Assembly: GCA_964017185.1 (NCBI GenBank)
Contig: OZ024871.1
Coordinates: 31,922,488-31,986,487, forward strand
Length of the DNA: 64,000 bases
DNA from: Rugalucina vietnamica
Lineage: Eukaryota > Mollusca > Bivalvia > Lucinida > Lucinidae
Direction: 5' to 3'
Each line of letters begins with the position of its first letter. The first letter of the stretch is position 1. Below, one piece after another: positions 1 to 11,159 of this stretch. The notes beneath the pieces were generated by a model. That model had not been told where the DNA came from. It saw only the letters and a list, made by a program, of their open reading frames with translations, and searched no databases. A program made the position numbers and the translations under genes.

Positions 1-714
1 GATCTATAGGTTTCAATATTGGAATAAAACCAGAGATATTAGAATACACACATTAAGACACTGATATGAACATTTCTTTTTCGCATCGGCTTTTTCAATG
101 AAGATTTTCCACAGTCAGGGCTCATATGATCTTTTATTTATTGCCTCTTTTCGATAAAAGCAAAATATTGCCTCTAAATCCAGACACAATGTTATGAAAA
201 GGACTGATATTATAGTCTGAATGGTTTAAACCATAAAGTGAAAAAGCCAGTAAAATATTATGCCACTTATGAATCAAATTAAAATCTAGAATGATATATA
301 AAAGCTTACCGAAACAACAGAAAACGGAAATCAATCAGCTGTGGTAAGACTTACTTTAGCTAGAGGCTTTTTGATAAAAATATGATTTTGAAAACACATA
401 CAGATGTTCAAACATAATCTGAAACAAAAAAGCGACTGCACACAAAATTATTATGGCTCAATTTATGAAAACTAATTATTAGAAATTGAGGTTGAACTTC
501 TATCTCTTACAGGATGGATTTACAGCATAACAGTGGACTACTTACACGTAATAGCATTTCCGGACTGTGTGGAATGTGAGCCGTCGGAGGAGTTTTGTGG
601 AAGTCTTCGTGGATGTTTTTCATTTCATCAATGAAACTGAAGAACTATCCGAAGCCATTCAGTGATCATCAGTAAATCAAGCAAGTAAATCAACACAACA
701 AGTTCGACCAAGTA
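1..714. other. 5' flank of first gene
   Basis: No coding region is supported here. A splice-acceptor-like stretch (pyrimidine-rich, ending CTCTTACAG) lies at about 503-511, so the exon carrying the following reading frame may begin near 512 with a 5' UTR. A 22-codon frame opens at about 513 and closes before 580. I cannot tell a spliced leader exon from chance. Confidence 0.3.
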
Positions 715-1482
715 ATGGTATCAAGACTAGAGACATTTCTAGGCATTTCTTCACCACCGATTGACACATATTCATCACCAAAAGGGGCGCATAGCTTTGT
801 GCACGAACGCTTTCCAAGAGCTCCACACATTAGACGAAATGCGAGTGTGATATCAGATTGTGACACAAAGATGCATTCAAGAACACTGACGTCATCACAA
901 TCCTCTGGTCAAGTGAAACTACCTAAACTAGTATTTGACAATACTCCCCTTCCTCCAAGGAGAAGTAACAACTGTTCTTATATCAGTAACCATAAAGCAT
1001 ATCTTAGGATGAAAGGGTTTAAACTGAGTGATGTTTACTCTGTAAAAAGACACAAATCCAACAGTCCACGACTAACCTGTGCTAATGATCGTCGAGGTTC
1101 AAAGGAAAAGATATCTAGAGATTCTGGACTGCCTAACCCAAGTTCTCCGGAAAGCATAACTGCTTTGTTTCACCCTGACAGAAAACACGAGTCGTATGGA
1201 AGGAACAGATTCAAAAAGGACAGCCCTGACTTGTGGAAACCATATGACACTACAGCAAGCAGAGGACCATATGCTAATGTGAGATCACTAAAAGAATTGG
1301 ATGAAGAAATTCCTATACCTGGTCATGTTCCAAGAATAGATCTCCATCAAAGAAGACTTGGGCGAGTGATTACGTCAGCGCGCATGCGCGAACTACTTTC
1401 AGAGAAGGAGCCAATTATTCCACGTGCGTTCTATAGTTTGGAAGCTTCTGGAATTATCAGTCCCAGATATGAAATTAAGTAA
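715..1482 (+). CDS. Unrecognised basic, low-complexity protein (255 aa)
   Basis: An uninterrupted frame of 255 codons. The protein is rich in Ser, Arg, Lys and Pro, has no hydrophobic segment and no signal peptide, and looks largely disordered. Notable parts are a Pro-rich start (residues ~10-25), a block ending LPKLVFDNTPLPPRR (~70-84), and a more conserved-looking C-terminus containing IPIPGHVPRIDLHQRRLG and ARMRELLSEKEPIIPRAFYSLEASG. I do not recognise a family. A second, frameshifted copy lies at about 7290-7977 as part of a duplicated block, and much of its wording survives, so this was a real protein-coding unit. The start is the first ATG of the open frame; an upstream exon is possible. 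Confidence 0.6.
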   Translation: MVSRLETFLGISSPPIDTYSSPKGAHSFVHERFPRAPHIRRNASVISDCDTKMHSRTLTSSQSSGQVKLPKLVFDNTPLPPRRSNNCSYISNHKAYLRMKGFKLSDVYSVKRHKSNSPRLTCANDRRGSKEKISRDSGLPNPSSPESITALFHPDRKHESYGRNRFKKDSPDLWKPYDTTASRGPYANVRSLKELDEEIPIPGHVPRIDLHQRRLGRVITSARMRELLSEKEPIIPRAFYSLEASGIISPRYEIK

Positions 1483-1591
1483 ACAATAATTGTACTTTCT
1501 GTAGTCAAACATTTTAGGATGGTTGTTTCGGCTGTTGGTTTTTTATCATAGTTCATTTTGTAAATTATTACAAACTAATATAATATACCAT

Positions 1592-1628
1592 GTATGTATG
1601 TATGTATGTATGTATGTATGTATGTATT
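1592..1628 (+). repeat. (TGTA)n microsatellite, copy 1
   Basis: Nine or so TGTA/GTAT units directly downstream of the first gene. The same microsatellite recurs at 3800-3845 and, interrupted by GT repeats, at 8079-8117 in the duplicated unit. It marks equivalent points of the duplicated blocks. Confidence 0.9.
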
Positions 1629-1717
1629 CGAAAATGCTTCGTCATTTGACTTGGGCGTCAAACCAACAAACAAATAAGCAAACACTGAGTCCTAAATTTC
1701 GCTTCAAAAGCAATCAT

Positions 1718-3625
1718 AAGATAAGATAATTTTTATTTCAAAATTCCATAAGGCTAACAAGCCCATGAGGATATAATACATACATAGATATTTGATGGCA
1801 TACAGTACAGATACATGCAACTAAATCATATATTCAATCGACAACTTGTAACAATGCAACATTTACCATACACTACATATTAGTCATATTTGATGCGGCA
1901 CAAAAGACAACTAACGACTGGTTTGTGATGAAAATTGAGAAGTCGCGGAGAAGGTGTTTCTAAATAATCAAAAAAGCAACTTTATCAACACATCTGCAAT
2001 GGATATGTTCGTATGACGTTCACTTTTACAACACTCTTTAATATAATAAGTGAAAAAAGGAAACGTGCGCTTTTTCTCAGACCAATCATAGGTTATGTAG
2101 ATATATATAAATATACAACTGAATCTAATATTCCATGTAATGAACTATTGTAGCCATAATGCAATATCAAAATACATCTTTACCACATTCCCATATGAAA
2201 TTCTAACAAATATATTTTCTATTAAACACAGCAAAGAAACATATTTACAAAAAATTCTATATATATCATGCACATTTATTGGTCATTTATAACAAAATCA
2301 TTGTAAGAGAAAACAAATAAAAGGTATATGTACCACACTTATTCATTTCTATGATGCTTAGGTATGATCTACATTAATGATGTTACAGTTAACATTGTTC
2401 TGTCATTGAGAATAACATATTTTGACAGTAAAATATCAAATGGACTTTAACTGCAATACTAAATTGTCAGAAAACTGCATGTAGCAGGCATACTTATTAA
2501 TTATATAATACGTCAGAACGCAATTTGAAAACTTGATGTATAAATGATCCTAATTTTCTGATATAACGACGATTTTCTGAGTTAAGTAATTCTACAAATT
2601 TTGCCATACTTGGTCTTCTCCAATAATATTTAGGTATATATGTTTTACGTTAATCATTATATAATTGACATTCTAAAACAAAATGAAACTCATCTTCAAT
2701 GACGTTACAAACTGAACATTTTCTTTGTTCTATAGGTATTCGTATTGGTCGTACCCATCTCCCAGCTTCAATCTCTAAGCGATGTGAAGACATTCTTAGC
2801 TTACTAAATGCTTGACAAAATTTTTGTATATTTATAATTTCAAGATAAGGTTGAAATCTGAATAATGCTATCGACCTATAACAAAGTACTCGAGAGGAGT
2901 CTTCTAATCTTGAGAACCCGTTCTGTACAAAATTGCCAGTAAGCCTTTGTTTTAACACAGCCAAGAATGCATTAATATTTCCAACCCCTTGGTTTAACCA
3001 GACATTATTAAAACCCAAAGACCTTAAGAGATCACGTAAAAGAGACGCCCAATTTACTTTATTAGGAGACTGGTCGATATCATGTAACATTAAATTATAG
3101 ATAATATGAATATATTTATGGTCAGGTGACGCTAAAACTTTAAACCAGTATTTAACAATGTCAAAATATCTTTTAGTTATCAAGGTTGTCCTTCCCAATT
3201 CTCCATATACGAAATCATTTTGTGCGTTTTTCTTCACACCCAGAACTTTTTTACAAAACTGCAAGTGTACTCTTTCGATAACGTTTGCATGACTAAAACC
3301 CCAAACAGCAGAAGAATAATTCAAAATAGGAGTAATGAGTTTATCAAACAACTCTAACTTATGCTTAGGAGTAATGTATGTAAATTTGTATAAGTATTTA
3401 TTGAGTTCGAAAATTGCCTTTTGTGCTTGGCCTGCTAATGTCGTTTGCGCCTCTGAAAAAGAGCCACCTGGCGTAAATACAATACCTAAATACTTGAACT
3501 GACTTACAATTTCTAATGGAATTCCATTATAGGTAAATGCTAGATTTCCGGGAAGTACTCCCCCTTTACGGAATATCATAACTTTAGTTTTACTGACATT
3601 TATAGTTAATTTTCATTTTAAACAA
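1718..3625 (-). mobile_element. 5'-truncated LINE, minus strand
   Basis: A non-LTR retrotransposon tail about 1.9 kb long. Its 3' end is at the left (A/T-rich tail near 1718-1735). Its 5' truncation point is near 3615-3625, where coding similarity begins with INVSKTKV, the palm/thumb region after the reverse transcriptase core. The unoccupied target is visible at about 4130-4160, where the sequence on both sides of the LINE (AAGCAAACATAA and AAGGACAGATTC) runs together. Confidence 0.75.
2650..3613 (-). pseudogene. LINE ORF2 C-terminal fragment
   Basis: About 320 codons, 309 of them from the first ATG. It has the thumb motif FKYLGIVFTPGGSF, then ITPILNYSSAVWGF, YGELGRTTL and a terminal Cys/His cluster (CSVCNVIEDEFHFVLEC). 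This order is the usual C-terminus of CR1/Jockey-group LINE reverse transcriptases. The fingers and palm with the catalytic aspartates are missing, so it cannot encode an active enzyme. The same element type, cut at almost the same codon, occurs at 27.7 kb. Confidence 0.8.
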
Positions 3626-4320
3626 TAAGGACACATTCTTTATAGATCTAGTATGAATGTTTTAAGTTCATCATGTAATCATCTTATTATTATTGTGCAT
3701 AATTTAGATGAGTCATTACGATGGCGTTAGATGAGATGGGAGAATTGTAAGGTAAGCTACTGTAGATGCGATTAATAATTGGAAGGGACTTGGAAGCTGT
3801 ATGTATGTATGTATGTATGTATGTATGTATGTATGTATGTATGTATTTCGAAAATGCTTCATCAAAAATGAACACAAATATCATGTTTGTGTTCTTTTAT
3901 TAATACATGAACCTCAAACACTGAGTTCAAAGTGGCGGGTGGGAATATGGGTCCCGTCCATTGGGTTCGAGAAATAGATGGACTGCGTGTGCCCCAGGCA
4001 CACTTAAACCTGTTTAAAAATTATTACGCTATGCTGAATAAAACTTTTAGTCCAAATTTACCGCAGCCGTCGACTGGGGCGTCAAACCAACAAACAAACA
4101 AGCAAACACTGAGTCCTAAATTTCGCTTCAAAAGCAAACATAATTAAGGACAGATTCTTTATAAATCTAGTATGAGTGTTTCAAGTCCATCATGTAATCA
4201 TCTTATTATTATTGTATATAATTTAGATGAGTCATTACGATGGCGTTAGATGAGATGGGAGAATTGTAAGGTAAGCTTCTGTAGATGCGATTAAGAATTG
4301 GAAGGGACGTGGAAGCTACT
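3626..4320. repeat. Duplicated flank around the LINE insertion
   Basis: The ~170 bp after the LINE (3626-3798) recurs at 4146-4318 with few differences. The block GGGCGTCAAACCAACAAACA at 4077 recurs at about 1656. The interval is therefore a partial tandem duplication of one segment: microsatellite, unique block, CAAACCAACAAAC block, then TTTAGATGAGTCATTACG block. The LINE sits inside the first copy only. Confidence 0.75.
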
Positions 4321-4742
4321 TAAAATAGTTTATCGCAAGTCGTACACTGTTAAATATTTGTAAGTATGTGTAAAATTGTATGTCGGATGAAATAAATGAC
4401 GTTCGATAAAGAGTACGAGACAGTGGTAGAGTTTGATGAGCTGAATGATTCAATTAAGTCTAACAGTTAGGTCACGGACATTGGCTTGTTACTTGAACAC
4501 CATTTTAAAGTGCACCATTACGATGTTCAAGATGGTGGGAAACCTTGTTTCAAGATCTAGTTTATATACGGAAAGTGAATTGTTCCTTGATAAAGGCCAA
4601 GAGGTCGAATTTGAAGAGTGACTTTAGAAATTAATTGTTTGGGCTCAGATTTTTATTCTGCACAGCGTAGTAAAAAAGTGAAGATGACATTTGGTATCAA
4701 CATTTCATCATTATTTTTCTTTGATTTTTTTAAATATATTTC
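4321..4742. other. Intergenic, nothing recognised
   Basis: No reading frame, repeat match within the window, or structured element was found in this AT-rich interval. Confidence 0.4.
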
Positions 4743-4987
4743 ATTCAATTTTACGACCCTTTCAATATTATTTCAGCTCACATGAGACGGGCCAATTATT
4801 TTGTGGGGCAAATACGGGAGAACCCCAAGAAAAAACACCAGGTACACCCGCAAGCAGAACGGTTTGTCTCAAATGTGCCCAGTGCAGGACTCAAACCCGC
4901 ACCAGACACAGCGGTGAGATGATATAATGATCAACCGCGGTAATGAAATCCAAGCTCTTAACCACTTGGCCACCGGAGGGCCGCCAT
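4743..4987 (-). mobile_element. tRNA-derived SINE (family S1), copy a
   Basis: Read on the minus strand it begins GGCGGCCCTCCGGTGGCCAA, with a box-A-like TGGCCAAGTGG and a box-B-like GGGTTTGAGTCC about 60 bases later. It ends at AAAGGGTCGTAAAATTGAAT. Two other copies share the 3' half: 46731-46915 (minus, 5' part missing) and 53777-53959 (plus). Pol III promoter boxes plus variable 5' truncation indicate a SINE. Confidence 0.75.
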
Positions 4988-5615
4988 TCACATCGTTAGC
5001 TCAATGGCTTATCAAAACAGCGCCACAGCTTGGCTAAAAGTCTGAACCATGAACCCTGTTCGTAGAGTTACAGAGTAACAAAGTCATCAATCAAATTATG
5101 AAATAACTAAATCATTGTGAGACAACAATGCGTTGTCAATTTATTCTTGCCACTATATACATATACGAATATCATATTCTTTGAGATTTTACGTAAAAAC
5201 ATGAATTTTCTTCTGTATTGTTTTTCTTCATTACTGTATGATATTGGTATGGTATGTTTCAGTCTTGACAACTGTTTTGACTTGTGTTTTCTAGTATTGG
5301 CTTTCATGTGAGTGACCTTTCCAATTTAACACCCTCCCTTTATAAAGAAACACACAATTATTACGTTTAGCACGCTTGAAGCGGTGGATTGTCCAGACAT
5401 GGCTGGGCAAACTGTAGCTTCAAACGTTTAATAAGCCTAAACTATGTTGTTGTAACTTTTTTAAATTCGTTTTCTTTTGATAGGGCCGGTGTCAAAATGT
5501 TTTCCTCGTTAATGAGTGGATAAGTGGCTAATTAGAAGGAGACATCCTGCTCAGACACTTACATAAGAACTTTTATCAAACACTTCATTTTGAGAAGTTA
5601 TATATTTTTTATTGA

Positions 5616-6807
5616 ATGGAAAGATATGAAAATGAATCATTGGTCTCATCTTCAATGGCATTGAAGGGACAGAAATCGGGTTTTAATGTTCGAAAACAGT
5701 TTGAGTACCTTGAGTCAATGATCCATAGTAATGCCTTCACTCTTCGGGACGATCTCTACGCATTACAAGAACAAGTCAACGCTTCTTTTCAGGCACATGA
5801 AAACGGTATCGTACAGGAACATGCGGATACGTGTAACGCGAATGGCCTGAATGATGACTTAAAAGACTTTCGTGACAGGATAGACACATTTGCAAGTGGT
5901 CTTGGTAAAGAAAAGAAGATTGCAAATTCTTACAGGAAACAGCAGCAAACCGAACTTCGGTCGGCTGTGGATATGTTTACTTCTAAGTTTATAGAACTGG
6001 AGAATAGAATTAGTTCACTTGAAAACGATTCTCGGTTGACAGCACTAGCGAGCAGTGTTACCAGTATAGAAAACGAGTGTTCTAAATATGCAGACCTGGA
6101 GGTTAGACTTACAGAACAGGACAGTAGAATTGCTGACATGGAAAAACGATTTAGTGGCTTAAATACAGAAGTACTTACGAAACCGAACATAGCGAATACA
6201 GCGCCAAGCTTTTGCAATGCTAGTAATGGCTTTATCTGGGACTCATCGTGCTATGTTTTGAATACTACAAAGATGAATTGGACAGAATATTTAACTCATT
6301 TAAGCCTGGCGTCCCTTTTGTGGGACATAGGCAAACAGCATAGCCCCAGATGTGACGCCGCAGAACGCGGAGTCCCATCTGAGGCTATTCTGTTTGCTCA
6401 GAGGATTTTCATCGAGAAATTATATGAAAAATAAAAATAACTCCTAAAAATGACAGTGGGCTCACCCAAATGATAATGATGGGAAAATCCATTCGACAAA
6501 TATGGGTTAAACGCATGTAGCAAAACAGGTGGCCATCTTGCTACGCTGGAAACCGAAGCTGAGATGCGATATGTCCTACCAAAGCTAGGTTATAACACTT
6601 GGATAGGTGGACACGATCAAGAGAAAGAAGGTCAGTGGCAGTGGATTAAGGCAGTAGGCGAGACCAGAGAACGTGATGAGATACAGCTGCTGTTGTGGTT
6701 ACCAAGGCAACCGAGCAATAATGGTGACTGTTTGGAGGCATATGACGGGTCATTAAATGATGAAGGCTTTGAGATTGAAAACCCATTTGTCTGTGAATAT
6801 AACAAAT
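5616..6807 (+). pseudogene. C-type lectin, broken paralogue
   Basis: Clear paralogue of the intact lectin at 8841-9800. The coiled-coil stalk is preserved (LKGQKSGFNVRKQFEYLESM onward). Two lesions are visible. First, about 28-30 bp that encode the hydrophobic core of the signal peptide in the intact copy are absent just after 5640, so the product would not be secreted. Second, a 216-bp TTAA-flanked MITE (6291-6506) interrupts the lectin domain and introduces a stop at about 6432. After the MITE the lectin frame resumes at 6507 and runs through TWIGGHDQ, an RQPSNNGDC variant of the sugar-site motif and LNDEGF to CEYNK. The Cys expected after LND has been lost. Confidence 0.85.
6291..6510 (+). 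mobile_element. piggyBac-like MITE inside lectin copy 1
   Basis: Bounded by TTAA at 6291-6294 and 6507-6510. One end reads TTAACTCAT and the other, inverted, TTAACCCAT. It has an internal hairpin (GCAAACAGCATAGCCCC at about 6331 against GGCTATTCTGTTTGC near 6383). Removing one TTAA plus the insert leaves a codon string of exactly the same length as the intact lectin, so TTAA is the target duplication, as in piggyBac. A second copy in the opposite orientation is at 18854-19086. Confidence 0.85.
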
Positions 6808-7289
6808 GACATCGGTATTCATCCATCTATGTGACTTACAGATTTTCAGAGACCTCTAAACACCTGCTATTGATATTTGGTTTGTAATGGTGATTGCTTG
6901 CCTATTGAACTATGAAAGTAAGGAGTGGTGTTTAAGCAATACTATTGACTAGGAAAAAATTAAACACGTATTAATGAACAATATGATTACTCTCAGAATG
7001 CGAGGAACAAAGTTAGAGAGACTAATTAAGAAAGGTCTTGTAGTGTGTTTAATGCCCATTGTTCGTCTGAGATTTTGGTATAATAAATTTTTAGAATTAA
7101 CATGCGAAAAGTATTCCTGTAAGAAGCTATATGCCTCTTTTAAAAATCCAGAACAATTTTTTTTTTCATTCTACAAGCATTCTCATCATTAAAACGAACT
7201 GAATAACCATAGACAGAGCATATTTTGCAAGTTTTGGTCTATTTTTGCTCATTTCTGAACACAATTTTTATTTCTAGGCATTTTAAACC
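6808..7289. other. Spacer between duplicated units
   Basis: AT-rich spacer after the broken lectin. No supported gene or repeat was found. The small open frames lack coding character. Confidence 0.35.
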
Positions 7290-7977
7290 ACTGATTGACA
7301 CATATTAATCACCAAAAGGGGCGCAAAGCTTTGTGCACGAACGCTTTCCAAGAGATCCACACATTAGACGAAATGCGAGTGGGATATCAGATTGTGACAC
7401 AAAGATGCGTTCAATAACACTGGCGTCCTCGAAATCCTCTGGTCCAGTGAAACTTCCTAAACTATTGTTTGATAATACGCCTCTTCCTGCAAGAAGAAGT
7501 AATAAATTATCTTACATGTATATCAGTAACCAGGACGAAAGGGTTTAAACTGACTGATGTTTACTCTGTAAAAAGACACAAAAATCCAACATTCCACGAC
7601 TGACCGGTGCTAATAATCGTCGAGATTCAGAGGAAGATATCTAGATATTCTGGATTGTCTAACCCAAACATTCCGGAAATCATAACTGCTTTGTTTCATC
7701 CTGACAGAAAACATGAATCATATGGAAGGAACAGATTCAAAAAGGACAGCCCTGACTTATGTCACTACAGCAAGTAGAGGACCAAGAGTAAAAATGGCCA
7801 AAGTGGTTAACCGATCGGTTAACTTCCTGTATCTGGCCATGTTCAAAGAAGGCTTGGGCGAGTGATTGCGTCAGCGTGTATTCGCGAACTACTTTCAGAG
7901 AAGAAGCCAATTATTCCACGCATGCTTTATAGTGTGGAGGCTTCTGGAATCATCGGTCTCAGATATGAAATTAGATA
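7290..7977 (+). pseudogene. Broken copy of the 715-1482 gene
   Basis: Starts near the codons for the conserved PPIDTY region and reproduces the first gene's order of motifs (HERFPRDPHIRRNASGISDC, VKLPKLLFDNTPLPARR, then the ELLSEKKPIIPR-like tail at about 7890-7920). It has several frame-disrupting indels, for example near 7535, 7590 and 7760-7800. The original ATG region is changed (CTAGGCATTTTAAACC). It is a decayed paralogue. Confidence 0.8.
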
Positions 7978-8078
7978 AACAATAAAAGTTTTACGGTCAT
8001 TTTAGGGTGGTTGTTCCGATTGTTGATTTTTTTATCATAGTATTGCAAATAATTACAAACTAACGTAATATACCAAGT

Positions 8079-8117
8079 ATGTATGTATGTGTGTGTGTGT
8101 GTACATGTATGTATGTT
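8079..8117 (+). repeat. (TGTA)n/(TG)n microsatellite, copy 3
   Basis: Equivalent in position to the microsatellites at 1592 and 3800. The flanking sequence (AATGCTTTATCCAAAA, GTGGCGGAGTGGGA) matches 3846-3960, which confirms the unit duplication. Confidence 0.85.
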
Positions 8118-8840
8118 CAAAAATGCTTTATCCAAAATAAAGACTTATATGATGTTTGTCTTCTTTTAATACATGTAGATGTAAAATTACCTCAAATGCT
8201 GAGTCCAGAGTGGCGGAGTGGGATTATGGGTCCCGCCCATTGAGGCCGCGAGAAATAGAGATGGGCTGCTTGTGCCTCCAGGTAAACTTAAAACCTGTTA
8301 CTATGAGACAACGATGCCTTGTCGTTTTTTATTCTTGCCACAATATTACATATACTGATATATAAGAATATCATTTTTTTTTTTTCAGATTTTACGTAAA
8401 AACATGAATTTTGTTCTGTATTTTTTTTTTTTTTTTTTTTTCTTGATTTACTATGTGATAATGGTCTGTTTCAGTCTTGAGAACATTTTGTTCTGTCTAC
8501 TCTATATACCGGCTTTCATGTGAGTGACCCTCCGAATTTCTAAAGAAATGTTCTATATACATAGTATATACATAGTAAAATAGTGAGTATTCGTTTTGGT
8601 TCCTGGAAGCGGTGGATCGTTTAGGCATGACTGGGCAAACTGTAGATTCAAACGTTTAATAAGCCTAAAATATGTTGTCCCTGTCTTAAAATTCTTTCCG
8701 CTGTCAAAATGCTTTTCCTCGTTGATAAGTGGATAAGTGGCTGATAAGGAGACATCCTGCTTAGTCACTTACATGTACATAAGAATTTTTACCAAACACT
8801 TCGTATCAAGCATTATTTCATTTAGAATGCATGGAAAGAT

Positions 8841-9800
8841 ATGAAAATGAATCTCAAATTAAACATATTTTATCTATTATTATTGGCCTCATCTTCAATA
8901 GCACTGAAGGGACAGAAATCACGATTTAATGCTCGAAAACAGTTTGAGTATCTTGAGTCAATGATTCATAGGAATGCCTTCAGTCTTCGAGACGATCTCT
9001 ACGCATTACAAGAGCAAGTCAACGCTTCTCTTCAGGCCGCAGGAGAATGTTATCGCACAGGAACAGAAGATACGTGTAACATGAACTACCAAAAGGATGA
9101 CTTGGAAGACGTTCGCGAAAGGATGAAATTATTTGTCAATGGATTTGGTAAAGAAAAGAAGATTGCATATTCCTACAGACAACAGCAGCAAAACGAACTT
9201 CAGTCGAGTGTCGATATGTTTAATTCTAAGTTCAGTGAACTGGAGAAGAGGATTAGTTCACTTGAAAATGAATCTCATTTTGCTGAATTAGCGAGCAGAA
9301 TTACAAATCTAGAAACGGCATGCTCTAAATGCAATGATCTTGAAAGTCAGCTGCCTCAAATGGAAATATTTACGAAAATGGACAGTAGAGTTACGGACTT
9401 GGAAAATTATATTCGTCACTTCAATTGTACTAGGAGGAACGGCTTTGTTTGGGGAACATCGTGCTATATTTTGAATACTACCAAGAGGACATGGGATGAT
9501 GCTGTGGAGGGATGCAATGCGACAGGTGGTCATCTTGCTACGTTTGAATCCGAATCGGAGATGCGAAATATTCTACCACAGCTGGGTTCTGACACGTGGA
9601 TAGGTGGACATGACAAAGATGAGAAGAACCGATGGGAGTGGATCAAAGCTGAGAATGGAGAAAATACCGAGATTGACTTTTTACTGTGGATACCAGGACA
9701 GCCTAACAGTTCAGGTGACTGTTTGGAGGTATGGCACGGACAACTGAATGACGACAATTGTGTCAGGAAAAACCAGTTTGCGTGTGAATATGAATTTTGA
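8841..9800 (+). CDS. Secreted coiled-coil C-type lectin (319 aa)
   Basis: Single-exon gene. Residues 1-21 form a signal peptide (KLNIFYLLLLASSSIA core). Residues ~25-190 are a heptad-rich stalk (EYLESM, LYALQEQVNASL, SELEKRISSLENES) that would oligomerise the protein. Residues ~196-317 are a C-type lectin domain with Cys at 196, 208, 225, 294, 307 and 315, the core signature WIGGHD (253-258), a sugar-site motif QPN (287-289) where classical lectins have EPN or QPD, and LNDDNC (302-307) in place of WND. Ca-dependent glycan binding in the extracellular fluid is therefore likely, with specificity open because QPN is neither the mannose nor the galactose standard. The start is chosen because it alone gives the signal peptide. 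N-glycosylation sites (NAS, NES, NCT, NTT, NAT) are frequent. The paralogue 3 kb upstream is broken, so this is the working copy. Confidence 0.88.
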   Translation: MKMNLKLNIFYLLLLASSSIALKGQKSRFNARKQFEYLESMIHRNAFSLRDDLYALQEQVNASLQAAGECYRTGTEDTCNMNYQKDDLEDVRERMKLFVNGFGKEKKIAYSYRQQQQNELQSSVDMFNSKFSELEKRISSLENESHFAELASRITNLETACSKCNDLESQLPQMEIFTKMDSRVTDLENYIRHFNCTRRNGFVWGTSCYILNTTKRTWDDAVEGCNATGGHLATFESESEMRNILPQLGSDTWIGGHDKDEKNRWEWIKAENGENTEIDFLLWIPGQPNSSGDCLEVWHGQLNDDNCVRKNQFACEYEF

Positions 9801-9854
9801 AGCGATATAACTCCGCGTCTATGTATCTTCGTTCATGTTCATTAATACTGTTAG

Positions 9855-9971
9855 AAAAAAGTACAAGTAGGCAATGATCAGGAAATGGCGCATTCAGAAA
9901 GAAATTCCCACTCCATAAACCGAGGGCTGGGAAACAAACTAAAATGACTTAGGTGCGTATACCAAGAAAAC
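9855..9971 (-). mobile_element. Penelope-like 3' tail, outer part (split)
   Basis: Reverse complement of the 3' end of the retroelement at 32023-33513 (GTACAAGTAGGCAATGATCAGG, then the CCCACTCC/CCGAGG block). It continues at 11803-11985 after an insertion. Confidence 0.8.
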
Positions 9972-10672
9972 AATGGAAGGTGGTTTGTACTCACTGGTAC
10001 CGTATGATGCTTATGCCTAGTTCTCGGTTGAATAAACATATTTTTATATGGAGTAGTTCGAAAGCAAATAGGTCTTGTAAAAACTGGTGTTTCAGAGTGA
10101 GTAAACTTTTGTCAGGCCTTGACTTAAATAATTGTGTGTCTGGTCCTTTTCCATTTAGTAAGGCCGCTTTTCTGCAACAAGTAATAGAGAAATTAGAACA
10201 GAGGCATCATGCGGACTGGTTGAGTACAATCCGTAATCAAGAAGGAAGTAGGGGACAAGGAGGTAATAAGCTAAGGACATATTGTCTTTTTAAGTCAAAG
10301 TATCAAGCTGAACCTTACTGTGAGTTGTTTTTGCCTGCAAAACACAGACGTGCTCTTGCTAAGTTTCGATGTGGAGTAGCTCCATTACGCATTGAGACTG
10401 GGAGATATGAGCGTTTAAATGTAAATCAAAGAATCTGTCCAATATGCAATGCTTCTGTTGAAGATGAGAGGCATGTTTTATTTACCTGTCCGTTTTACTC
10501 AGATTTGAGATCAGTTTTATTCATGAAAGCAGATGAAGTAAATGGTAATTTTAGAAATCTCTCGGAAACATATATGTTAGAATTTCTGTTCTCCACAATT
10601 GATTTGGTAAGAATTTTAGCCAAAACCTGTTTTCTTATTTTACAAAGAAGATCACAATTCATGAGCAAATGA
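9972..10672 (+). pseudogene. LINE ORF2 C-terminal fragment
   Basis: About 233 codons of the C-terminal, non-catalytic part of a LINE reverse transcriptase protein. It contains LAKFRCGVAPLRIETGRYER followed by the CCHC-like cluster CPICNASVEDERHVLFTC, which is typical of the end of ORF2. No catalytic motif is present. The frame is open because only the tail was copied. Confidence 0.75.
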
Positions 10673-11159
10673 GTTTATTTAAATATTTGGTATAAAACAT
10701 AATTTTAAATACATTTGTATACCTGTACAGAAGATTTTAAGTCGCAAAGATGTTTTAAAGTCCACTGGGATTTTAATTGTACTACTTATGACAAAATCAA
10801 AATTTCATGAAAATGATTGTTGGGATCCACTTGAAAGGGAGATTTATCTACGTAGCATCACTATCATGTACACCTGGCCTACGAATGCATGCTCGTGTGT
10901 GGTACAGGCTTCAGTAAGTTACATATAATTGAATATTTAGACAACCACTTTGTGCCTCCACGTAACTCAATGTCAGGAGTGCCTCTCATTAAGCAATGTG
11001 GGTCATGGTGTGCATGTTGGTTACATTTCGCATTAATCATTATGCTGCCTGATGAGTCTCCCCTTAGCTTGATCTGTGTCACCCGACGGGCATGTACATA
11101 GGTAAAAATTATCAACATAGTTTTGTTCTTTCTAGGCTTATAATGAATAAGATTAGATA

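Noticed and set aside
1523..1729. Small proteins translated from TGTA, CT, A or T runs
   Set aside because: Frames at 1523, 3690, 26583, 26684, 28865 and 47670 are translations of microsatellites or homopolymers.
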